Assembly: GCF_003797765.1 (NCBI RefSeq)
Contig: NZ_RKMB01000011.1
Span: 124,001 to 188,000 of the forward strand
DNA length: 64,000 bases
Source: Ramlibacter sp. WS9
Lineage (GTDB): Bacteria; Pseudomonadota; Gammaproteobacteria; Burkholderiales; Burkholderiaceae_C
Direction: 5' to 3'
Below the pieces are notes generated by a model. The model saw only the letters and a program-made list of their open reading frames with translations, was not told the origin of the DNA and did no database searches. Positions 1 through 8,212 of this stretch are shown here, one piece after another. Both the position numbers and the translations under genes were made by a program. The first letter of the stretch is position 1. The number at the start of each line of letters is the position of its first letter.

Positions 1-36
1 AAAGAGCACAAGATCATCCGCACAAACCCTCTATAC

Positions 37-82
37 GCACTATTGTGCATTGATGAAAATCAAATTTCAGGCACTAATGTGC
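37..82. promoter_or_regulatory. Twin palindromic operator-like sites upstream of the tannase operon
   Basis: Two near-identical palindromes, GCACTATTGTGC (37-48) and GCACTAATGTGC (71-82), have centres 34 bp apart. The outer sequence also forms ATACGCAC (33-40) against GTGCGTAT (79-86). They sit just before the first esterase gene (start 156). Such paired dyads suit a dimeric regulator binding about three helical turns apart. The regulator is not identified and may lie left of the window. Function is inferred from position and symmetry only. Confidence 0.45.
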
Positions 83-155
83 GTATTAGGCTTGGTGATT
101 GCATGAACCGTCCTTCCTGTCGGACGCCCCAGACAGCGGCTTTGGAGAACATCGA

Positions 156-2000
156 ATGAACATTTCCTGGACCCCTGCCCGAATCCTGCGGCGCGCGGCG
201 CTGCCGGCTGTTGCGGCCAGCGCGATGCTGGTCGGCCTCGCTTCGTGCGGCGGCAGCACACCTGCGGCTTTGCTGGCCTGCGACGACAGCCTCAAGACCG
301 GCTTTCAGCCCGATTCGAACACGTCGGTTCTGCTGGTGAAGGCCTTCAAGAAGGGTGACCCGCTGCTGCTCAGCGGCACCGCGACGGCCTCGACACCGGC
401 TGCGGCAAACGACCTCTGCGTGGTCAAGCTGAACGTCGGGCCCGGCAACCCGGGACCGGCGGGCGCGCCATCCACTTCGCCGGGCATCGGTATCGAGATC
501 TGGCTGCCGAGCCGCGGCAACTGGAACCAGCGCCTCCATGTGCTTGGCGGCGGCGGCTGGGCGGGAGGCATCGAAGGATCGACCACCCAGTTGGCCGGCC
601 TGCCCACGCCCTTCTCGGGACCTACGGCGGCCGCAGTCATCGCCGGCGTGGAAGGTGCCGTCTCGGCGACGACGGACACGGGCCACGCTGTGGGCACCGG
701 CTCCTTTGCCATGAAGCCCGACGGCAGCATCAACACCGCCCTCTGGACCGACTTCTCCTCGCGGGCCATCCACGAGATGGCGGTCAAGACCAAGGCGTTG
801 GCTGCCGCCTACTACGGCTCGGCCCCGAAGTACTCGTACTGGGAAGGCTTCTCCACCGGCGGACGCCAGGGCCTGAAGGAAGCGCAAGCCAACCCGGCCG
901 ATTTCGACGGCATCCTGGCGGGTGCGCCCGCGAATAACTGGAGCAAGTTCATCACAGCGGAGCTGTACCCGCAGATCGTGTTCCAGCAAGACCTCGCGGG
1001 CGCTCCGCTCACGACGGCCCAGCAGGACCTCGTATCGAACGCGGCCATCAATGCCTGCGACGTCGTCGGCGGGCAGCACTTGGGCTACATCCCCGATCCT
1101 GCGTCCTGCCACTACGACGCGACAGCCGATGCAAGCGTCCTCTGCGCGAGCAGTGGCGGCAGCAATTCGACGGCCGCTTGCGTGAGCACCGCACAGGCGC
1201 GCGCCATCAACAAGTTCTGGTACGGCATGACTTCCGACGGCAGCGTGCAGTCGCCCGCCGTAGACAACGGCTGGGGCGCCGCCTCTTCGGCAGGCGGGCC
1301 GACCGGGGCGCAACGCTGGTATGGCCTGGCGCGCGGCACTTCGCTATACGGCAGCACCTTCGCGGCTTTCGGGCTCAATGGGCTGACCAGCCCGAACGGA
1401 CCTTTCCCCATCGCGTCCGACATGGTGGCGCTGGAGATGCAGAACCCGGCGATTGCCGCGCCAAACTTCACGAACGCCACCGGCAACGGCACCGATGGCT
1501 GGAAGACACTGACCTATGCGCAGTTGTCCAACGCCTTCGATCTTGGCGTCAGCCTGCAATCGTCCTTCGGCCAGATCAATACGGACAGCGCGGACCTGTC
1601 GGCCTTCAAGGCCCGCGGCGGCAAGCTGCTTCAGTACCACGGGCTGGCTGACGAACTCATCATGCCGCAGGGCTCCGTCAACTACTACAGCCGCGTGCAG
1701 TCGGCGATGGGCGGGCAGGATGCAGTTAGCGGTTTCTACCGGCTGTTCCTCATCCCCGGGTTTGGGCACGGGACGCCGAACGGCACCTCCAACCCGCTCG
1801 CGACCCCGCCGATCCCCATGCCCGGGCAGTTGTACGGCGTCCTGACCGACTGGGTGGAAAAGGGCATCGCGCCCGAAACGATCGTATTGCAGTCACTTCC
1901 CGGCGCATCCACCCGCTCTGCGCCGGTGTGCGCGTATCCGAAGAAGGCCGCGTTCACGACCGGGAATCCATTCGCCGCGGCTAGCTACACGTGTTCGTGA
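156..2000 (+). CDS. Tannase/feruloyl esterase family lipoprotein
   Basis: Predicted 614-residue alpha/beta-hydrolase of the tannase/feruloyl esterase family, which cleaves ester bonds of phenolic or other aromatic acids. An N-terminal signal ends in a lipobox (LASC followed by GG), so it is probably an outer-membrane or periplasmic lipoprotein. The nucleophile elbow reads GFSTGG with Ser about 233; a likely Asp lies near 499 (GLADEL) and His near 538 (GFGHGT). The Cys normally next to the Ser and the Cys normally after the His are both absent, so the disulfide linking the triad in this family is lost as a pair. ATG 156 was chosen over an in-frame ATG at 99 because GGAG precedes it and the signal peptide starts there. 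The binding-protein gene follows within 10 bp. Substrate unknown. Confidence 0.9.
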   Translation: MNISWTPARILRRAALPAVAASAMLVGLASCGGSTPAALLACDDSLKTGFQPDSNTSVLLVKAFKKGDPLLLSGTATASTPAAANDLCVVKLNVGPGNPGPAGAPSTSPGIGIEIWLPSRGNWNQRLHVLGGGGWAGGIEGSTTQLAGLPTPFSGPTAAAVIAGVEGAVSATTDTGHAVGTGSFAMKPDGSINTALWTDFSSRAIHEMAVKTKALAAAYYGSAPKYSYWEGFSTGGRQGLKEAQANPADFDGILAGAPANNWSKFITAELYPQIVFQQDLAGAPLTTAQQDLVSNAAINACDVVGGQHLGYIPDPASCHYDATADASVLCASSGGSNSTAACVSTAQARAINKFWYGMTSDGSVQSPAVDNGWGAASSAGGPTGAQRWYGLARGTSLYGSTFAAFGLNGLTSPNGPFPIASDMVALEMQNPAIAAPNFTNATGNGTDGWKTLTYAQLSNAFDLGVSLQSSFGQINTDSADLSAFKARGGKLLQYHGLADELIMPQGSVNYYSRVQSAMGGQDAVSGFYRLFLIPGFGHGTPNGTSNPLATPPIPMPGQLYGVLTDWVEKGIAPETIVLQSLPGASTRSAPVCAYPKKAAFTTGNPFAAASYTCS

Positions 2001-2008
2001 GACATAAA

Positions 2009-3127
2009 ATGATTCGCACCTCTTTTAACTGCATCGTGCTGGCACTCGCCGTTGGAAGCAGCCATGCTGCCGAACTGGTGGTCGCCCATGTCGGTCCATT
2101 CACCGGCCCGCTAAGCGTCAACGGGCTTGCCAACCACGAAGGCGCCTCGGCGTGCATCGGCGAAGTGAACGCTGCCGGCGGCGTGAACGGCAACACGCTG
2201 AAGCTCGTGAGCGAGGACGACCAGTACAAGCCCGAAGAAACGGTGCGGCTGCTGCGCGAGGTCGCGCAGCGCGACAAGCCAGTCGCGTTCATCAACCTGC
2301 TGGGTTCCGCCAACGTCGGCGCCGTCCTCAAGGACAAGACACTCGACGACATCAAGACCCCTGTGGTTGGCGTCACACCGGGGGCCGATGCGCTGCGCAA
2401 ACCGGGCAGCCCCTGGCTGTTCCATGTTCACGCCAGCGACACGGCGCAATTGCGACGCATCCTCAACCACCTCGGCACGGTGGGCCTCGCGAACATCGCG
2501 GTCGTCTACCAGGACATCCCGTTCGGCCAGGGAGGCCTCAAGTTCGTCGAGGAGGCCGCACCGGCACTCAAGTTGCGGATCGCGGAACGCGTTGCCGTGC
2601 CCTCGGCCGCGGATGACCTGGCCGCGCAAGCGGCGCAGCTGCGCGCGTCGAAGGCACAGGCCTACGTGATGATCCTCGCGCCGAACAGCGGCACGTCGCT
2701 GGTGCGAGACGTCCGCAAGCTCGGCGACGCGACACCGATCTACGGCATGTCCTATATCCCGGTGAAAGGGATCGTGGACAAGGCCGGCGGCGACAAGGCC
2801 GTGGGCATCGGACTGGCGCAGGTGACGCCCAACACATTCTCGTCGTCCAGCGGACTGGTCCGGCGATTTCACACCGCCATGGACAAGCATGCTGCTGCCG
2901 GCGTGGCCCACTCTCAACTGCATCTCATCGGATATTTGAGTTGCCGGGTGCTGGTCGAGGGCTTGAAGCAGTCAGGAAGCTCTCCGACGCCCCAAAAGCT
3001 CCAGGCTTCACTACGCAAGGTTCGCGCCGATCTGGGTGGTTACGTGGTCGACTTCGCGGGCGGCAACGAAGGCGCAAGGTATGTGGACATCGGCGTTGTC
3101 GACCGCGATGGCCGGCTGATGTATTGA
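2009..3127 (+). CDS. Liv-type ABC transporter substrate-binding protein
   Basis: Predicted 372-residue periplasmic binding protein of the branched-chain amino acid/aromatic acid type (Peripla_BP_6). A short signal peptide ends near SSHAA, and the mature part opens with VVAHVGPFTGPLSVNG, typical of the family. ATG 2009 is preferred to the GTG at 1991, which overlaps the esterase stop. No Liv permease or ATPase genes are next to it, so it must work with a transporter encoded elsewhere or be an orphan receptor. Its place between two tannase-family esterase genes suggests it captures the aromatic acid or ester they handle; that link is inference. Confidence 0.85.
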   Translation: MIRTSFNCIVLALAVGSSHAAELVVAHVGPFTGPLSVNGLANHEGASACIGEVNAAGGVNGNTLKLVSEDDQYKPEETVRLLREVAQRDKPVAFINLLGSANVGAVLKDKTLDDIKTPVVGVTPGADALRKPGSPWLFHVHASDTAQLRRILNHLGTVGLANIAVVYQDIPFGQGGLKFVEEAAPALKLRIAERVAVPSAADDLAAQAAQLRASKAQAYVMILAPNSGTSLVRDVRKLGDATPIYGMSYIPVKGIVDKAGGDKAVGIGLAQVTPNTFSSSSGLVRRFHTAMDKHAAAGVAHSQLHLIGYLSCRVLVEGLKQSGSSPTPQKLQASLRKVRADLGGYVVDFAGGNEGARYVDIGVVDRDGRLMY

Positions 3128-3144
3128 CCAAGGCTGGAGACACC

Positions 3145-4854
3145 ATGACGAATTTTTCTTCTCGCGCACTCCCCCGCGCCGGCTTGGCGCTCCTTGCCTT
3201 GTCCTTGTCGGCGTGCACCACGATCCCGAACGCCGACCGGCTCGCAACGTCCTGCGCGAGCCTCACCCGCCATGTCATCGCCCCTGGTGCGATCGGATTG
3301 CCCAGCGGCAAGGCCTCGGTCACTTCGGCTGTTCTCACGACCGCATCCGCTGCTACGGTCAATAACGGGACGTACGTGCCGGCCCTTCCGCAGTTCTGCA
3401 AGGTCAACGGCACGATCGCATCGCGCGACCCTGCGGCCCAGGCCATCAACTTTCAGCTGAATCTTCCGATCTCCTGGAACGGCAAGGCGTTGCAGTACGG
3501 TGGCGGGGGCTTCAACGGGGTGCTGATCACGGGGTTGACGCCCCTGCGGGACGCGGCACCGGACGATCCGCTCCCCATCGCGCGGGGCTACGCGACCTTT
3601 GGCCAGGATTCCGGCCACCAGGCCGCTGCATTCCCACCCGGGGAGCCCGGCGCCTTCGCGCTGAACGAGGAAATGCTCGAGAACTTCGCTTTCGCCTCCT
3701 ACAAGAAGGTGAAGGACGTGGCCGTGGACATCATGCGCACGTACTACGAACGCCAACCGCAGCGCATGTATTACTTCGGCATTTCCGAAGGTGGCCGCGA
3801 AGGGCTGACGATGGCACAGCGATTTCCTGCAGACTACGACGGGATCGTGAGCATTGTCCCCGTGATCAACTGGACCGGCCTGTTCCATGCCTTCATACGA
3901 AACCAGATACCGCAGCACGACGACTGGCTGCAAGCCGGAAAGGCCTCGCTCATTGCAAAGGCTACCTCCGACACGTGCGACGCGCTCGACGGGCTCGCTG
4001 ATGGCGTTGTAAACAACTACATGGGCTGCCAGACCCGCGTGGACCTGCAACCCTTGCGTTGCCCCGGTGGTCGCGATGCAGGCTTGCACTGCCTCTCGGA
4101 CGCCGAGCTGCGCCTCCTGCGCGACATCCATTCGCCCTATGTGTTCCCCTTCCCCATCGCCAACGGCCTCACCACGTATCCGCAATGGCTGTACGGGCAC
4201 GAAGACAGCCTTGACGGCCCCTCTGCCGTCAGCCTGGTTCGTTGGGTCTCCGGCGCAGCGGCACCCGCCACGCCGCCCGACGCTTCGCGCAACTCCACCC
4301 AATGGATCTACGGAAGCAACTGGATCCGCTACGCCATTGCCCGTGACAAGGACTATGACGTTCGCCGCTATCGCCCCGAGAATTTCCGCGCGCAGGTGCA
4401 GAAGACGTCGGCGCTGATGGATTCCACCAACCCGGACCTCTCGGCGTTCTTCGCGCGCGGCGGCAAACTGATCCTGCGCGAGAACGCCGCGGATCGCGCA
4501 CAGAGCCCTCTCATGGGAATCCAGTACCACGATGCGCTCGTCGCGCGCTTGGGCGCCGCAGCGGTCGAGAGGTCGGTGCGGCTCTACGTTTCACCTGGTT
4601 CGACGCATACCGGCAACTCTCGCGCGGTTGCAGCCGGGCCGGAGGTGCCGACGATGGTGGACCTGCTGGACCCATTGGACCGCTGGGTGAACAGTGGCGC
4701 CGCACCCGCGAGTGCCTTGGTACAGGTGATCAAGGGACCCCTCCCGCCGTTTGCCGTGCAGGCCACGCGCCCCATGTGCCGTTATCCCGCGTATCCCCAC
4801 TACGTGAGAGGTGACCGCATGCAGGCGTCCAGTTACGAGTGCCGTCACTTCTGA
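3145..4854 (+). CDS. Second tannase/feruloyl esterase family lipoprotein
   Basis: Predicted 569 residues with a lipoprotein signal (LSAC lipobox). The nucleophile elbow is GISEGG with Ser about 214, and the C-terminal His is near 488 in GSTHTG. As in the first copy, neither the Cys before the Ser nor the Cys after the His is present. A possible acidic triad member lies in the stretch before the His, but I could not assign it firmly. ATG 3145 has a good GGAGA ribosome site; the longer frame upstream runs through the binding-protein gene and is rejected. It is the third gene of a co-directional set. Divergence from the first copy suggests a different substrate rather than a recent duplicate. 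Confidence 0.88.
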   Translation: MTNFSSRALPRAGLALLALSLSACTTIPNADRLATSCASLTRHVIAPGAIGLPSGKASVTSAVLTTASAATVNNGTYVPALPQFCKVNGTIASRDPAAQAINFQLNLPISWNGKALQYGGGGFNGVLITGLTPLRDAAPDDPLPIARGYATFGQDSGHQAAAFPPGEPGAFALNEEMLENFAFASYKKVKDVAVDIMRTYYERQPQRMYYFGISEGGREGLTMAQRFPADYDGIVSIVPVINWTGLFHAFIRNQIPQHDDWLQAGKASLIAKATSDTCDALDGLADGVVNNYMGCQTRVDLQPLRCPGGRDAGLHCLSDAELRLLRDIHSPYVFPFPIANGLTTYPQWLYGHEDSLDGPSAVSLVRWVSGAAAPATPPDASRNSTQWIYGSNWIRYAIARDKDYDVRRYRPENFRAQVQKTSALMDSTNPDLSAFFARGGKLILRENAADRAQSPLMGIQYHDALVARLGAAAVERSVRLYVSPGSTHTGNSRAVAAGPEVPTMVDLLDPLDRWVNSGAAPASALVQVIKGPLPPFAVQATRPMCRYPAYPHYVRGDRMQASSYECRHF

Positions 4855-4931
4855 GTTCGGCAACTCAATGGAGCGGCCGCCAAGAAGCCTTCCTGGATCA
4901 CCAGTCTTGCACCGATCCGTCGAGGCCGACG

Positions 4932-5105
4932 GGCGTCCTGGATTTCGCGACGTCGGTAAGCCCGAGCCTGAGCACCATCCGAGTGGACTTCAAGCGCATC
5001 GGCACGCTGGCCGCACGCTGCATCGCTGACCGGGTGGCCGGACGCGACGACGCCGATCCGATGGTGGACGTGGGCTTCACCATCGTCGAGCGAGAAAGCG
5101 CGTGA
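4932..5105 (+). pseudogene. C-terminal remnant of a LacI-family regulator
   Basis: The frame ending at 5105 encodes about 57 residues matching the end of LacI/GalR effector domains: PSLSTIRVDFKRIG, then AARCIADRVAGR, then VGFTIVERESA before the stop. LacI proteins typically end with S/T-T-[IV]-R, a hydrophobic helix and VxRESA-like residues. No DNA-binding domain or upstream effector domain is present in any frame between 4855 and 4932. This is the stump of a deleted regulator gene, perhaps the former regulator of the adjacent esterase operon or porin. The rest of 4855-5200 holds no gene I can support. Confidence 0.7.
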
Positions 5106-5185
5106 GCCTCGCTCGGCCGCCTGATCGCGCTCGCACCGCGCCCTGGATTGGCGCCGAAGTGCGAGGAACCAGCAAACACCGTGCC

Positions 5186-5202
5186 AAAAAGAGCGGCGCT
5201 CT
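5186..5202 (-). terminator. Probable weak intrinsic terminator of the porin gene
   Basis: On the minus strand AGAGC (5198-5202), loop GCC and GCTCT (5190-5194) form a short hairpin followed by a T run (5186-5190). It overlaps the porin stop codon. The stem is only 5 bp, so efficiency is uncertain. Confidence 0.4.
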
Positions 5203-6253
5203 AGAAGCTGTGCCGAATCCCGAGGTCGAAGCCATTCGACGCGCCGTTCGGAGCCGTCGCAGCTCCATTGAGTGCGTGGGCGAATCCGCCCTCGTTGCGT
5301 ACGCGCGCGAACGTCGTGTAAAGGACGCTGCGCTTGGAGAGGTTGTAGTGGTAGCCCAGTGAGATCTTCTTCGCTGCCGGGTTGTTCACTGCGCTGGTGC
5401 GATGATGAGAATAGGCGGCCCTGATTTCGCTTGCGCCGATAGGCACCCAGGCCCCGAGGGAGTATCCCTTGGCTGCGATCGCACCGTTGCGGTCGCTGTT
5501 GTAGGTTGCGGTCGCCTTGACGACCCCGAAGTTGTACGTCACGTTAGCGTTGTTTTGCTTCACGTCGCCGGCAGCATATTTGGTTCGCGAGAGCGCAAGC
5601 GCTGCTTGTAGCGGCCCGTTTTCGTAGGACAGGCGGATGCCGTCGCCGGTGCCGTCGCTGGACGTGGCAGCCCCGCTCGAGTTCTCTCCGAAGTAGTGCA
5701 TCGCGTGGACAGCAAAACCGCCGAGTCTTGGGCTGAAATATGCGATGCTGTTCGACGCTCGCGTGTTGGTCACGCCTGTAATTATTGCGGTGTAGTTAAC
5801 CACGGAACCTACGCCGACATTGCCGAATGGGTCGCCTGCGGCGAGGTTCAGGTACTGTGGCGTCAAGTCGCGACCCATCCGGAATTCGCCCCAAGCTCCG
5901 CCGAGCGAAATGGTCGACCGCCGATTGAACGTCAGGCCCTGCCCCCCACCAGCCGAAGCAGGTGTACCCGAGGCTTGATTGTTCGAACTGGTCGGCTGAC
6001 CCGAGCCATCATCGGGATTCAATCCGGCCTCCAGCCAGAATCCCGCTGACATGCCACCGCCGAGATCTTCGACACCACGGAAGCCAAGCCGGTTTGAGCT
6101 ATAGCCGCCGCGAAGCAGCTGTGTGCGGTCTGAGACGGATCCGGTGCCGTGTGCGAGCGTGACGTCCACGATGCCAAACATCGTGACGGACGACTGGGCG
6201 CATGCTGCACCGGCAAGTCCCAATGCGGATACCAGCACTAGCGTTTTCTTCAT
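5201..6253 (-). CDS. Gram-negative porin (Burkholderiales type)
   Basis: Predicted 350-residue outer-membrane porin. It has a clear signal peptide (MKKTLVLVSALGLAG then ACAQ) and the typical mature start SSVTMFGIVD. NRLGFRG.EDLGGG and GFWLEAG motifs follow, then many alternating beta-strand segments, and it ends in a C-terminal Phe as required for BAM-dependent assembly (HSF). Length fits the family. It probably forms a general or aromatic-acid diffusion channel in the outer membrane. It is transcribed toward the esterase operon and ends at a small hairpin. The gene upstream on the same strand is a truncated LysR. Confidence 0.93.
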   Translation of the reverse strand: MKKTLVLVSALGLAGAACAQSSVTMFGIVDVTLAHGTGSVSDRTQLLRGGYSSNRLGFRGVEDLGGGMSAGFWLEAGLNPDDGSGQPTSSNNQASGTPASAGGGQGLTFNRRSTISLGGAWGEFRMGRDLTPQYLNLAAGDPFGNVGVGSVVNYTAIITGVTNTRASNSIAYFSPRLGGFAVHAMHYFGENSSGAATSSDGTGDGIRLSYENGPLQAALALSRTKYAAGDVKQNNANVTYNFGVVKATATYNSDRNGAIAAKGYSLGAWVPIGASEIRAAYSHHRTSAVNNPAAKKISLGYHYNLSKRSVLYTTFARVRNEGGFAHALNGAATAPNGASNGFDLGIRHSF

Positions 6254-6307
6254 TTTTTGACTCCGTTATAGAAGGGTGTAATTGCGCTGAATGTCAGCCC
6301 TTCAAGG

Positions 6308-6658
6308 CTACGATTCAGCGCTAGCCATGCCATGCGGGTTACTCTGATCGTTGAGAAAATTCACACCCTCGGGCTCGCGCGCAATCATTGCAATTTGCCT
6401 GCTCAAGTTTTCCACTTGATGGAGGATTTCTCTTCCATGCTGGACGAAAAGCTCGCCCAGGTCCGTCGTGTGGAGTCCCCGGTGGTCTCGAGTGAACAGG
6501 CGGCCGCCGAGCGTTTCCTCCAGCGCACTCAGGCGATAGCTGCTGGTAGACCGTGTGCAGTGCACGAGTTTCGATGCAGCCGAAACGGAACCGTGCTCGG
6601 CACACAGTACAGCGAGCCGAATCGATACGAGATCGAGCCTTGCAAGGTTGATGTCCAT
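6308..6658 (-). CDS. HTH-only LysR-family protein (truncated regulator)
   Basis: Predicted 116 residues. They contain a complete LysR-type winged helix (SVSAASKLVHCTRSTSSYRL, then LEETLGGRLFTRDHRG) and a linker helix, and then stop. The effector-binding domain of about 200 residues is absent, and the space up to the porin (55 bp) cannot hold it in any frame. Either this is a decayed gene or a free DNA-binding domain that could compete with full-length LysR proteins. The usual LysR recognition-helix position QPAVS is replaced by RSTSS. The gene is co-directional with and directly upstream of the porin. Confidence 0.6.
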   Translation of the reverse strand: MDINLARLDLVSIRLAVLCAEHGSVSAASKLVHCTRSTSSYRLSALEETLGGRLFTRDHRGLHTTDLGELFVQHGREILHQVENLSRQIAMIAREPEGVNFLNDQSNPHGMASAES

Positions 6659-6703
6659 CGCTCTTGCGTCGAAAGACGTGCAGCGCGTGGCAGTGGGCCA
6701 GTG

Positions 6704-8212
6704 TCAATCGCGCGGCGGAATGGCCAGGTAGCGGCGTGAGATCTTCCCTGCGTCGAGCGCGGCCTGGACGGCGGCGGCTGCACGCTGCTTCTGCGCTGCA
6801 ACCTGTTCGTGATCGCGGTGGAGCAGTGCACCTTCACGCAGCAGCGCCTGCTGCAAGAGGCCGACCTCGAGTGCGCGGGGCTGGACGCGATGAGTGGCAG
6901 CCAGCGCTGCCGCGGCGCCTGCTGCATGGCCGATCGCCATCACGCCTCCTTGTGTCCGGAATGAAGCGTGCGCTTCATGACTGGCCGAAATTGCCCGTCC
7001 CGCGACCAGAAGGCCGTCAACGCTCTCTGGCACAAGGCAGCGGTAGGGGATGTCATAGGCGTCCTCGAGGTCGCGCCAGACGCCGCCGTCTTGTTTCGCC
7101 CCGGCCTTTGGCTGGGGATTGTGAATGTCTACGGGAAAGTAGCCGCGCGCAATGACGTCGTCGAACTTTCGTCCTTCGACCACGTCGCTCTCGGTGAGCA
7201 CGTATTCGCCAACGACGTGCCGTGTTTCGCGCACGCCGACCTGAATGCCGGTGTCGGACAGCCACGCATCTTTGAAGCACTCAATCTTCGTCACGAGAAA
7301 ATTCGACAGTGACATCACTTGTCTGCGACCTTCGACTTCCGCCCGCGTCAGGTCCGATGCTTTCGTCCCGTCGATTCCGGCGACCCGAGTGGAGTTGAAA
7401 TGCACCACGCCTTGATGCACAGTCGTCCAGAACAGGACGGAATCGCGGCCAAGTGACAGTTCACCCGCCTCGTGCGCCTGCCGCACCGCGCTAACAAAGC
7501 CCTGCCCGCAGAAATGCCTGGATTCCAGCCGTGGCGAGAAACTGCGCATTGGCACGATTTCAGAGGTGCGCCAGAAATCTTCAGGATGCGAGTCCATGTA
7601 GGACTTGAGTGCGGCTGTGTCGACTCCAGCCATCTCGAACATGAGTGTCACCGGCTGCAGCACGCCGTCCGGCTCGCGGCCGAGTACATGCCTCGCGCCT
7701 GCCGCCTTGGCAACGTCGCCGTCGCCCGATGCGTCCACCACCACCTTTGCGCGCAGGGAAGTACGCCCCGACTTGTTGGTCACGACGATGCCCCGCACCG
7801 CGCCGTCTTCCACGATCACGTCATCGACGAACGTGTGCAGCAGAACCTCGGCGCCAGCCTCGCGCACCATTTGCAACGCCACCCATTTGTAGAGTTGCCG
7901 GTCGTAAAAGCATACGTAACTGCCATGTCCTCGCGGATCGGTGGCTTTGGCATGCCCGGTGCTGCCGCCTTCATCGACCATGCGGTCGATGAACTGCTGT
8001 GGGATCCCCGCGATCACTTGCTCGTCCCCGAAGTGAAAAGGCGAGATCGGCCCTATACAAGCGCTGGTGGGCATTCCTCCTAGGAATCCGTATCGCTCTA
8101 CCAGAAGGGTCCGCGCGCCCAAGCGCGCCGAGGCCGTGGCGGCGATGAAGCCGGAAGGGCCACCACCCACCACGATGACATCGAATTCAAGTTCGCTGCT
8201 AGCCATGCTCAT
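6704..8212 (-). CDS. FAD-dependent oxidoreductase
   Basis: Predicted 502 residues. An N-terminal Rossmann dinucleotide motif (VVGGGPSGFIAA, then an acidic residue in LLVERYG) and a conserved LGGMPTSACIG segment resemble the FAD_oxidored family, which includes fumarate-reductase-like and uncharacterised dehydrogenases. A C-terminal segment with GRAISASHEAHASFRTQGGV probably contacts FAD. ATG 8212 overlaps the stop of the Bug binding-protein gene (ATGA), indicating translational coupling. The much longer frame upstream lies inside that gene and is rejected. Linked genes suggest a role in oxidation of a carboxylic acid taken up by the binding protein. Substrate unknown. Confidence 0.82.
   Translation of the reverse strand: MSMASSELEFDVIVVGGGPSGFIAATASARLGARTLLVERYGFLGGMPTSACIGPISPFHFGDEQVIAGIPQQFIDRMVDEGGSTGHAKATDPRGHGSYVCFYDRQLYKWVALQMVREAGAEVLLHTFVDDVIVEDGAVRGIVVTNKSGRTSLRAKVVVDASGDGDVAKAAGARHVLGREPDGVLQPVTLMFEMAGVDTAALKSYMDSHPEDFWRTSEIVPMRSFSPRLESRHFCGQGFVSAVRQAHEAGELSLGRDSVLFWTTVHQGVVHFNSTRVAGIDGTKASDLTRAEVEGRRQVMSLSNFLVTKIECFKDAWLSDTGIQVGVRETRHVVGEYVLTESDVVEGRKFDDVIARGYFPVDIHNPQPKAGAKQDGGVWRDLEDAYDIPYRCLVPESVDGLLVAGRAISASHEAHASFRTQGGVMAIGHAAGAAAALAATHRVQPRALEVGLLQQALLREGALLHRDHEQVAAQKQRAAAAVQAALDAGKISRRYLAIPPRD

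Noticed and set aside
60..1313. 417-codon minus-strand open frame over the first esterase gene
   Set aside because: Arg-rich shadow of a high-GC gene; no family motifs, and the plus strand has a full esterase with signal peptide and catalytic motifs.
2941..3144. N-terminal extension of the second esterase frame
   Set aside because: Lies inside the binding-protein gene; the lipoprotein signal and ribosome site support the start at 3145.
5201..6253. Small plus-strand frames opposite the porin
   Set aside because: Shadows of a strongly supported porin gene.
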